From Microbacterium sp. 18062 (GTDB lineage Bacteria > Actinomycetota > Actinomycetes > Actinomycetales > Microbacteriaceae): a stretch of DNA of 64,000 bases. A program made the translations under genes and the position numbers. Position 1 is the stretch's first letter; every line of letters starts with the position of its first letter. The stretch spans positions 62,001-126,000 of the forward strand of contig NZ_CACSKB010000004.1 in assembly GCF_902706225.1 (NCBI RefSeq), given 5' to 3'. The notes below the pieces were generated by a model, which ran no database searches, had not been told where the DNA came from, and saw nothing but the letters and a program-made list of their open reading frames with translations. This document shows positions 50,662 through 62,600 of the stretch, one piece after another.

Positions 50662-53600
50662 GCGTCCTCGTCTCCTTCCGCTCGCCGCGCGAGCAGTCGT
50701 GTCAAGTGGGCTCCCCATCGCGGAAGCCCTGCTCCCGGCCGGATGACCGAGCGATGGTCCTCATCGGGCAGGCGGATCACGGATGCACCAGGGAGAAAGT
50801 CCTCCCAGACACTCACATCGGCGGGCCGCTGCGGGTCGTGCAAACGACGCGCCTCGATGAAGAGGGCTTCGGTGACGAGGCGTCCGCGTGTCGGACGCGA
50901 CATCAGCCGCGCGCAGCGCACCCCCGAGATCGCGAATGCGCCCAGCTCCCTCTCGTCGGCGAAACCGTCTGCTCCCAGCATCTCGAGAAGCTCCTCCCGG
51001 TGCGCCTCGATGAACTCCCGCTGGGCATCGCGATCGGCAGAGATGGGAGCACGGGGAAGCGCCGACAGCATTGCGCCGAACGGCTGGTCCTCCACGGGGT
51101 CTGTGTCGATGATCGTGACCGAGGCAACAGACTCGCCACGCGATACGAGCTCGCGGCCGACAGCGAACATGATGTGCCCGCCGAACGACCAGCCGAGGAG
51201 GTCGAACGGGCCCTCTGACTGGACGCATTGGATGGCGTTGGCGTAGGTAACCGCGAGATCGTCGAGATCCTGGAAGTCGATCTCGGTTCCCGCGTGCGAG
51301 GGATCCTGCAGGCCGACGATCCCGATGTCCTGCGGAACATAGGGCGCGAAGTCAGCGTACAGCGACGCGTAGCCGTACCCGGCGTGGGCACAGAAGAGGT
51401 ATCGCTCGCCGGTTGATGACCTCAGCGGGAGGAGGATCGACTCCGCCATATTCGTGTGTTCGGCATCTCCGGCGGCACGACGCTCGGCGGCCGCCGCGAT
51501 CCGCCCGATGCTTCCGGCCTCCAGCACGTCCTTGAGAAGGAGGGATGAGCCGGTGCGCTCGTTCACCTGCGACACCAGCCGGATGGCGAGCAGCGAGTGC
51601 CCGCCGAGCCGGAAGAAATCGTCGTCAATGCCCAACGCCGTCTCCGCCGGGAGTCGGAGGACGCCGCGGAACACGTCCGCGACGATCCGTTCCCCGTCCG
51701 TCGCAGGTCCGGGGCCTCCCATGACAGCCGACGCCAGATCGGGTGTGGGCAGTGCACGGCGATCCAGCTTGCCGTTGAGCGTCAGGGGAAACGCGTCGAC
51801 CCGGGTGACCGTGGTCGGCACCATGTACTCGGGTAGGAACGTCGCAACGTGGTGACGCAGCGTCTCGACGATGTCGGCTTCCCCTGTGCCAGGATCATTG
51901 GACGTGACTACATACGCCGCAAGGAATCTCCCGCCCGCAGGATGATCGTGCGGGAGCACCACCGCCGCCGAGACCGCGGGGTGCTCCTCGAGGGCGCTGC
52001 GCACCTCGTCGACCTCGACCCGGAAGCCCCGGATCTTGACCTGGTCGTCCGACCTCCCCAGGTACTCCAGCTCGCCGTCCCGGTTCCACCGCACGAGATC
52101 GCCCGTACGGTAGAGCCGCTCGCCCGACGCCGTGGACGGGTCGGCGACGAAGCGCTCGGCCGTCAGCGCCTGGCGTCCGTCGTAACCGTGCGCGATCTGG
52201 GCGCCGCCGAGATAGAGCTCGCCCGTGCCTCCGACGGGCACAGGGCGCAGCCAGGAGTCCAGCACGCGGACGACGCTGTTGTCGATCGGGCGTCCGATCG
52301 GCACCACGGCCGAACCGTCCGAGTGGTCCCCGCGCACCTCGTGGACGGTGACCTCTCCGGCCTCCGTCGGGCCATACACGTTCACGAGAGCGCCGGACGC
52401 CGACTCGCCGAATCTTTCGGCGAGCGCCGCGGGCAGCGCCTCCCCCGCCAGCATGGTCACCGACAGCGCATCGAGCCGCTCGTCGGACTGCTGCAGGAAC
52501 ACATCCGCCATCGACGGCACGAAGTTGACCCGGGAGACGCCGTGTCCGTTGATCCGCTGCCGCAAATACTGCGGGTCCTTGTGCATGCCGTCGGCCGCGA
52601 CGACGAGACGTCCGCCGAAGGCGAGCGGCGCGAACATCTCCGGCAGCGAGACGTCGAAGACGGCGGGCGTCTTCGCGAGCACGGTCTCCCCCAGGCCGAG
52701 CGGGTAGGTCCGCTGACCCCACTCCAGCCGGTTGACGACAGCCGCATGGGGGATCACGACGCCCTTGGGGCGTCCCGTCGTTCCCGACGTGAAGATCACA
52801 TACGCCACGTCCTGCGCGCCGAGCGGACGCGACAGGCTCGGGGCCTCCGGCTCTCCCCGCTCCAGCCGCGAACGGACTGCCTCGTCGTCGACCGCCAGAA
52901 GTCGGGCGCCGTACGCGCCGAGGACGTCGGCATGCGTCTCGGCCGCCGCGCGCTCGGCGATGACCACACCGGCGCGCGCCTGGTCCAGGATCTGGCCGAT
53001 GCGCTCGCCCGGGTACGCGGGATCGACGGGGACACTCGCCGCTCCCGCCCGGATGACACCGGCCAGCACCGCGACGAGGTCAGCGGAGCGCGGCAGCATG
53101 ACCGCGACGCGATCGCCGACCTCCACGCCCCGCTCCGTCAGCAGGCGAGCGACGGCGTTCACCCTCGCGTCGAACGCCGCGAAGGACCATTCGCGGCCGT
53201 CGGCGTCGTCGTGGACGGCGATCGCGTCGGGGGTGCACGCCGGCTGTGCACGCAGCAGGGCGTCCACCGTCGACGCGCGCGGCGCGATATGCGCGCCTGC
53301 GGACCATGACGCGTCGGCCGCCGAGTCGCCCTCGGCGAGCGCGTCCAGCGTCCCGAGCGGCCGGTGCGGATCCTCCGCGAGCACTGCGAGCAGGCGCAGG
53401 AAGGACGTGACCAGCCGATCCGCCTCGTCGGGGCCGAACAGATCGGGCCGGTACGACAGTCTCAACCAGGTCTCCGCCCCGGCCCGTGCGGCGAGCGTGA
53501 GCGGGTAGTGCGTGGACTCGTGCCCCGTCACGGCGCGGAGGCCGAGGCCGGACGAGACGCTGACCTGGTCGAGCGTGTCCTTGTCGAACGGGTAGTTCTC

Positions 53601-56600
53601 GTAGACGAACAGGGTGTCGAACAGGGGGCGATGCCCCGTGAGACGGTGCAGGTCGGGCAGCGACACGTGATGGTGCTCGAGCAGCGCCGCATTCCGGTCC
53701 TGAACACGTCTCACCGTCTCGACCAGGCTTGCTCCGCGGTCGAGCGGGACCGCGACGGGGAGGGTGTTGATGAACAGTCCCACGGCCTCCTCGACGCCCT
53801 CGACCTCGGGAGGACGTCCCGATACGGTGGCGCCGAAGACCACCGTCTCCTGACCCGTCATCGCGTTCAGGAACACCGCCCATATCGTCTGCAGCAGGTT
53901 GCTCATCGTGGAACCAGCGGCACGCGCCACTTCTTTTAGTTCCGCAGTCTGGCGCGCATCCAGAGTGATCACGACATCCTCGGGGAAGACCGACGCTCCG
54001 CCCGCGCCGGGCGCCACAAGCGTCGGCTCCTCCACGACGGCGAGAGCCTCGGCCCACCGTTCGAGGGACACCCGCTGGTCGCGGGAGATCAGCCACGAGA
54101 GGAAACGGGCGAAGCCCGGGTCGGGCTCGACCGCGGAGTCCGGCCGTCCGTATCCCTCCCACAACGTCTGCAGCAGGCGCGGCGTCGACCAGCCGTCGAC
54201 GAGCACATGGTGGATCGTCAGGATGAGCGCGTGCCCGCCGCGATGCCGCACGAGCGCCGCACGGATGAGGGGCGCGATCGAGAAGTCGAAGGGTGTGACA
54301 CGATCGCGTTCCTCGATTTCCTCGATGGACGACTCGACGTCCGCCTCGTCATCGAGATCGACCACGGAGAAGAGAGGATCCACCGTACGGGGTATGACCG
54401 CGACTGACTCTCCGCCGGCGGTCGCGGCGATCGCGGCCCTGAGGTTGGGGAAACGCGCGAGCAGGTGGACGAGGGATCCCCGGAAGCGATCCGGATCGCC
54501 GTCGCCGTCGATGCGGTAGGTGCTCTGGGTCGCGTAGACGTCGACGCCCGCGGTGCCTGCACCTGCCAGAGACTCGAAGACGATCCCCTGCTGCAGCGGA
54601 GTCAGCGGATGCACGTCGGAGAGCTCGCCGTAACGTCGCTCCCAGGAGTCGATGTCGACCTGCGTCAAGCCGGGGGCCGTCATGTCCGACGGCGAGCGTC
54701 GCACCGTCGCCGTCGTCGCCGGGTAGGCGGCGAGAGAGCCCAGCGCCTGCTCCCACAGCTCTGCGAGCTCCCTCACATCGACGTCTTCCAGGACGCCGGA
54801 CGCATAGGCGATCTCCCCGCGCAGGGCCCATCCCGCGCCGTCCGGAACGGCGGCGACGTTGATGTCGATCGCGGTGCCGAGCGGAAGCTCGCCAGACGCG
54901 TAGGCCCCGATCCCCGGTCGCTCCGGAGCAGGGGCCCATCCGCCACCGCTGTCGCCTCCGCCGAACTGACCAAGGTAGTTGAAGCCGATCTGGGGACCCC
55001 GTCCCTCGGTCAGCGCATCACGGGCGTCAGGGGCGAGCTCGCGCAGCAGACCGTAGCCGATGCCCCTCCCCGGAACGGCGGCGAGCTGCTCCTTGATCCG
55101 CAGCACCACGTCGGAGGACGCCCTCGGATCGACGACCGCGCCTGAGGGATCGACGTCTTCCGTGTCGAGCGCGACGGGGAACCACGTCGTGAACCATCCG
55201 ACCGTACGGGACAGGTCAGCACCGAGAACGAGGCTCTCCTCGCGTCCGTGGCCCTCCAGGCCGACGAGCACCCGGCGATCCGCCAGCCCGCGTCGCGCCC
55301 GCCATGCCCCCACGGCGATGGCGAGCGATCCCAGAAGCACGTCGTTCACCTGCGCCGAGAGAACGCGCGGCACGTCGACGAGCAGGGCCGACGCCACCTC
55401 GGCCGGGATGTGCACGGGCACCGCAGCCGCCGTGGCACGCGTGTCTCGTAGCGGATCAAGCTCCCGGGAGCCCAGCAGGGGCTCGTCCGTCGACACGCTC
55501 GACCAATGATCGGTCTGCGCGACGATGTCGGCGTCTGTCGCACGCGCCGAGAGAGCGCGCGACCATGCGGCGAGTCCCGTGCCGACCGTGAGCAGCGCGT
55601 CCGACGTCGTGCCGTCCTCGAGCTTGGCTGCATCCGCCAGGTCGTCCCCGATGATGCGCCATGAAACCCCGTCTACGACGAGGTGGTGGACGACGAGCAG
55701 CAGACGTCCGTCGGGCTCGGCGTCGCTCGTCACCCAGTGCGCCCCCCACAGCCGTCCGGCTTCGGGGTCGAGCGACTCGGCCAGCTCCGCCGCGGCATCG
55801 GCCACCCGATCGGACCACCGGGGATCCGACCATGCCCACGATGTCGTCTCCCGTGACAGACACTCCTCCGCGGCCGCCGAGGAGGCGGGAGGGATCTCGA
55901 ACTGCCAGTCGCCGTCATCCTGGCGGACGAGCCGGCCGCGCAGTTCGGGATGATGATCGACGACCCGCGTGAGCACGCGCGCGACGAGGTCGGCGGCCGC
56001 GCCGATCGGTGTCGTGAACACCGCCGACTGGACGAACGTCCGGAATCCGGGCAGGCCCACCGCCGACGCGGCGATCGGCCACAACCCGGACGAGAGCGCC
56101 TCGGGAGTCTGTGCACGCTGCTCCTCCCCCGCACGCGCGTCGGCTAGCCGGGCGAGCGCAGCGATCGTCCGCGCGGAGAAGACCTCGGCAGCGGAGATCG
56201 CGACGCCGGCGCGCCGAGCTCGTGAGACCACCTGAATCGAGAGGATGCTGTCTCCACCGAGCCGGAAGAAATCGTCGTCGATGGAGAAGACGGCATCCTC
56301 ACCGAGCCGGAGCACCTCGCGGAAGACGTGTGCCAGCGTCCGCTCGGTGTCGGTCTCCGCGGAACGCCCCGGACCCGTCGCCTCCGTGAGGTCAGGGGCA
56401 GGCAGAGCGCGCCGATCCAGCTTTCCGGTCGGAGTGAGCGGGAAGGCCTCGACGCACGTGAACGTCGTCGGCACCATGTATTCGGGGAGACGTTCCTCGG
56501 CGTGGATCCTCAGCGCTTCGCGCAGATCATCCCATCCGTCGATGTCCATCGCCACGACGTACGCGGCGAGGAAGACGCCGCCGCCCGGGTGGTCGGCCGC

Positions 56601-59600
56601 GATCACCGCGGCGCTCGTCACCCCCGCGTGGCTCTCGAGCACGGCACGGATCTCATCCGGCTCGATGCGGTACCCGCGGATCTTCACCTGCTCGTCGATG
56701 CGTCCGAGGTAGTCGATGCGCCCCTCAGCGTTCCAGCGGGCGAGGTCGCCGGTCCGGTACATCCGGTGCCCCGGCTCCCAGGGGCAGGCGACGAAGCGCT
56801 CCGCTGTCAGCGCATGCTGGCCCCAGTATCCGCGTGCGGTGCCGGCACCCGCGAGATAGAGCTCTCCCGCGACGCCCGGGAGGACCGGGTGGAGGTTCTC
56901 GTCGAGGACGTACGCCCTCGTGTCGAAGATCGGGGCGCCGACGCTCGGCGTGGCGCTGTCGGCGAGGTCGGCGCCGAGCGCGTTGATCGTGTACTCCGTG
57001 GGCCCGTAGAGGTTGTACGCCTCGACGCCCGGCGCGTCGCGCAGCTGCTGCCAGAGCCGTTCTGGCACCGCTTCACCGCCGAGCGACACGAAGACGACAC
57101 CGGGGGCCTCTGCCGACACCGAGCGCCCTGCGGGCCTGGCGCGTTCCAGCAGTCCTTCGTCCACGAGCACCTGGCCGTATGAAGGAGTGACGTCGAAGCC
57201 GTCTACCCGGGTGCGGTCGTAGTAGTCGAGCAGGCGGTGCGGATCCCGCCTCAGCTCCTCGTCGATGACGTGCACCTCGTGGCCGTTGAGCAGCCAGAAC
57301 AGCTGTTCCCAGGAGGCGTCGAACGAGAACGAGGTCGTGTGCGCGATCTTCATCCGTCGGCCGCCCTGGTGCGCGACCACTCGATCGAAGATCCTCTCGA
57401 CATGGTTGACGTACATGTTCGTCAACCCCCTGTACCCGACAGCCACACCCTTGGGGCGCCCTGTCGTGCCGGAGGTGAAGATGATGTAGGCGAGATGATC
57501 GAGGGAGAGCCCGCCTCCGCGTTCGGCGGTGGTGATCGGTCCCGACTCGAACGCGGCGATCCGTTCGCGAACCGCCCTCCCATCGAGATCGACCGCGACA
57601 CCGGCCGCCAGTCCAAGCCGATCCGCATCGCGACTCGTCACGAGTGTGACCGTCGGGCGGGCGGTATGGAGCATGTAGTCGATGCGCTCGTCCGGGAGTT
57701 CGGTGTCGACGGGCACGTATGCGGCACCGACGGCGAAGACGGCGAACATGGCGACGACCATCCGTTCGTCACGCGGCAGCAGCAACGCCACCCGGTGCTC
57801 GGGCCGCACACCGTGTGCGAGCAGCAGCCGGGCGTAGCGGTTCACCTCGGCGGAGAACTCCGCGAACGTGAAGCTCCGGTCCCCGGCCACCAGCGCCGTC
57901 GCATCCGGCGATCGCCCCACCTGAGCGTCGAGCAGCTCGGCGACTGTGAGCTCCTCGACGATGAGAGGCGAGCTCTGATCGGGCCCGGCCGGGAGCCCTT
58001 CCTCGTCCGCCAGGAGCGCGGACAGCTGCCCGACGGGGACGTCGAGGCGTCGGACGAGTGCGAGCAGCACCTGCACGTAGCGCTCGAGGACCTGCCCGGC
58101 GGCATCCGCGTCGAACGCATCACGACGATAGGACAGCCGGACGTGGATGAAGGACGTCCCTTCGCTCTGCCACGGGTTGACCGCGAACGTGACCGGGTAG
58201 TGCGTGGCATCGTCGACGTCTCCGCCCACCACACGGAGACCCGCGATGTCACCCTCCGCGCGAATCCGGAACGGATGGTTCTGCACCACGAAGAGGGTGT
58301 CGAACAGCGCCCCCAGACCGGCGCTCGCCTGGATCCTCGTCAACGACGCGTACGGGTAGTCGATGACGCTCAGCTGTTCGGTCTGCACGCGCGCCAGAAG
58401 ATCGCGAACAGCGTCGAAGGGCGAGAAGCCCATGCGCATGGGGACGGTGTTGAACAGCAGACCGATGATCCGTTCCCCGTCGGGAAGCTCCGGCGGCCGT
58501 CCGGAGACGGTGTTGCCGAAGACGACGTCACCGCTCCCCACCAGGCGTCCGAGGGTGATGCCCCACGCGGCCTGGAGCACTGTCCCGATCGTGACCCCCG
58601 CGCTCTGCGCAGCCTCGTGGACGGCGGCGGCCTCGGAAGCGGAGAGATCCCGGTGGATCTCTCCCGTCTCGACCTGATGATCGCCGAGATCCCCTCCTTC
58701 CGGCCACAGCAGTGTCGGGCCGGAGAGATCCGCGAGATAGCGGTCCCACGCGCCGTGGGCCGCAGCGAGGTCCTGCTCGTCGAGCCAATCGAGATAGGAA
58801 CGGAACGACGCGGGCCGCACGCGGGCTGCGTACCCGGGGTCCTCGTAGACGGCGAAGACCTCCTCGAGCACGGCGTTCATCGACCAGCCGTCCAGGAGGA
58901 TGTGCGCGAAGGTCATCACCAACGTCCAAGCCTCGGCCGAGCGCTGGAGGAGCGTGAACCGTATCAGCGGAGGCGCCTCGAAGTCGAACGGCTCCTGCCG
59001 CTCTGCCGCGAGGAACGCCGTCACATCGTCGTCCGACGGCATCCCGTCTGCCGACGTGACGATGCGGAACGGAAGGTCGATCTTCGCCGGCACGACCTGC
59101 GCCTCCCCGGAGGACAGGAAGGACGCCCGGAGGTTGGGATGACGGTCGATGACGATGCGAGCGGCATCGCGCAGGCGCTCGGGATCGACCCGACCGTCGA
59201 GCTCCCTCGTCGCCTGTGACACGTAGGCGTTGTGATCGTCCGACTCGCGGGCGCGCACCATGTGATAAAGGAGCCCCTGCTGGAGGGGCGAGAGCGGGAG
59301 GAGCTCGGCATCGTCCCCGTGGCGGGCTCGGACGCCCTTCTCCTCGTCGAGCGAGAGCGACAGCCGATCGGCCCGACGCACGCGGAGGCTCTCCGCCCTG
59401 CCCGGAACGGAGACGCCGCTCCGCGCAAGGTCATCCGCGACCGCCTGGGCGAGGGCCGGAGCATCGACCCGCACGCCGGCCGCCGTCTCGACCTCGACGC
59501 GGACGGCGCGCTGCGCCTCGTCGGTCCTCGAGCCGATGAGGACGCGGACGACGACCGGCACCCGTCCGACGACGAGGTCCTCGTCGCCGGGGGAGACGGT

Positions 59601-62600
59601 CCGCGCCTCGGTCTCGAAGACGTCGACGCGCACCTGCGGCTCAGGCAGATCGTCGAAGAACGCGCCGAACCGCGGGTGCCGCGAGAGCGCGCCATACTCC
59701 TCCGCGTGCCGCCGGATGGGCTCCACGAGCGTCTCCACATGCGCGGCGCCCGCCTCGTCCGACAGCTCGTCGACGAGCTTGCCGGGAACGACGACGGGGA
59801 GGCGGAGCACGGTCTGGCCTGGGAGGGCGTCAGTGATCTCCACCACCGCATCTCCATCGAGTCCACCGTCGTCGCGAAGCACCCGTATGACGGCGCTCAG
59901 GACCCTCGACCGCGTCGATGCCGCCGTCGTCTCAGGATGGTCGGGGACTGACGCGACGGCATGCTCTCGCGCCGCGCCCACGGTGTCGTCACCCGCGAGC
60001 GCTTCCGGGTCGGATTCGGCGAGCTCCTCGACCCACTCCTCCCAGAACGGATCGCGGAGGGCCTCGGCGCACTCCTCGTCGGTGCGCGAGGCCGCACTGA
60101 CGGCGGCCGGCTGCACGTCCATCGCCGTCCGGGAACGATACCCGGTGACGAGCTGGCTCAACACGATTCGTGCGGCATCGAGGACCTCGGGATTCTCCGT
60201 GCGGCCGATCAGCTCTCCGCCGCCCTGATCCCCCACGCCCAGTCTGAGACGCGGGCCGCCCGCGAGAGCGAGGTGATCGATCGCCGCGCGCCACAAGGAG
60301 TCGTCCCGGATGTCGAACGAGGGCAGCACGAGCCGGAACTCAGCTCCGTCCTGATCCTCCGAGACGGAAGGGGACGTCGACGCGGCGCGCACGAGCTGGG
60401 AGAGGTGCCTCACCGGCAGCGCCGGATGCCGGGCGCCCAGCGCGAGGAACAGCCGCACGCTCTCGATCAGGCGGGATCTCGTCGAGGCCGAGAACAGCTC
60501 GCGCGCAGCGTTCAGATGAAGCGCGAGACGGCCTTCGGAATCACGCCTGATGGACGACACGAGGTCGAACAGCGCGGGGGTCGCCTGCGCGTCCTCATCC
60601 GTCATCGCAGGGGGCCGGTGCGGCACGAGGACTGCTTCGTCATCCGACTCGGGCGTGTCGAGGTAGGCGGCCATCACCTGGAAGAGCGGGCTGACGCCGG
60701 GGAGCCGGGGCGGATTGCTCGCCTCGACCACGCTCTCGAAGGGGACGAGCTTGTGCTCGGCCGCGCCGATCACACGGTCGCGCACATGGCGCACGGCGGC
60801 TGCGAAACCGGCGTCCTCGTCGATGTCCGCACGTACGACGACCGTGTTGACGAAGTATCCGATCAGCTCGCTCAGCGCCGGATCGTCGCGCAGGCTCACG
60901 GGAGTGCCGACCGGTATGGCGACGCCGGCCCCTTCCCGCCACAGCGTGAGCGAGAGCGCGGCGATCAGCGCCTGCAGCGGTGTCGCACGTTCGTCGCTCA
61001 GCAGGTCGTCCACCATCGCGCTCTCGTCCAGCGACAGCTCTGCTTCAGCCGGTCCGACGGTTCGCCCACCGGCCTCCACGCGAGGGCGATCCAGTGGCAA
61101 CGGGGTCTCGGGGGGAAGGCCGGACAGGACGTCGACCCAGTAGTCGAGATCGCTGCGGTACCGGGAATCGCGCCGCACAGGGTCGCCGAGCTCCTCCCGC
61201 TGCCAGAGCGCGAAGTCCGCGTACTGCACGGGGAGCTCCTCGAGCTCCCCGTGATCGCCGCCGAGCTCTGCGAGGTACAGCGCGTTCAGGTCACGGGCGA
61301 AGGGCGCAGAGGACTGCTCGTCCGTCACGATGTGATGCCCATGGGCGACGAGGACGTCGTCCTGCCCACACCGCAGAAGCCGGTACCTCAGCCCGAGATC
61401 ACTCGCAAGATCCAGAGGTTCCGCGATCAGCTCCGCGATACGCGCATCGACCTCGCCCGGGCGCGCATCCTCGACCGCCAGGAGACGCCCATCGAGGCCC
61501 GGCGCCTCGTGGACGGCCTGCAGCAGGGACGACGACGCGTCGTCGAACACGAAGGCGGTGCGAAGGATCTCGTGCCGCCCGACGAGACGGTGGATGGCCC
61601 GAGACAGCGCGTCGACGTCCGCCGCTTCCCGGAAGCGCAAGACGATCGCCGTTCGATAGATCGCCCGATCCGCGACCTGCTCGGTGATCCAGAGCGACTG
61701 CTGCCCGTAGGACGCCGTCAGCTTGTCCGGGCGCGGAGCCCTCCTCGTGTGCAGCGTCGACACGGCGGCGCCCGTCGCCGCGTCGGCCGCCGCAGCCAGT
61801 CCCGCGATGGTGGGATGGTCGAACACGTCCCGGAGCGTGAGCGACGAGCGTCGCAGCGCGTTGACGCGAGCGACCACCCGGGCTGCAAGCAGGGAATGCC
61901 CGCCGAGGCGGAAGAGGTCGTCGTCGGCCGAGAGCGTCATGTCCCCGTCGAGGCGGAGGACATCGCGGAACACGGTGGCGAGAGCGATCTCGGTGTCGGT
62001 CTCAGGAGCCCTGCCGTCGGCACCGGAGGCCACGAGGACGTCCGGGGCGGGCAGGGCTCGCCGGTCGACCTTCCCGTTCACGGTAAGCGGGAAGGATTCC
62101 AGGACGGTGATCGTGGTGGGGACCATGTACTCGGGCAGGTGCGCGGTCGTGTGCGCCCGCAGCTCCTCACCGGTCGCGGTCTGACCGGTGCGCATGGTGA
62201 CGTATGCGGCGAGGTGCTTCCCCCCTGCGGGGTGATCGAGCGCGACCACGACAGCCCCGGCGACGGCGGGGTGGGTCTCCAGGGCGTGGCGGATCTCGTC
62301 GGGTTCGATCCGGTATCCGCGGATCTTGACCTGGTCGTCCGACCGGCCGAGGTACTCCAGCCTCCCGTCCTCCCCCCACCGGACCACGTCCCCGGTCCGG
62401 TAGAGCCGGTCTCCCGTGGCGCTGAACAGGTCGGCGACGAACCGCTCCGCTGTGAGCGCCTGACGACCCGCGTATCCGTCCGCGAGCTGCGCCCCTCCCA
62501 GATACAGCTCGCCCACGGCGCCCGGGCCCACCGGACGCAGCCATCCGTCCAGCACGCGCACCGTGGTGTTCGTCACCGGACGCCCGATCGGGACGCGGTG

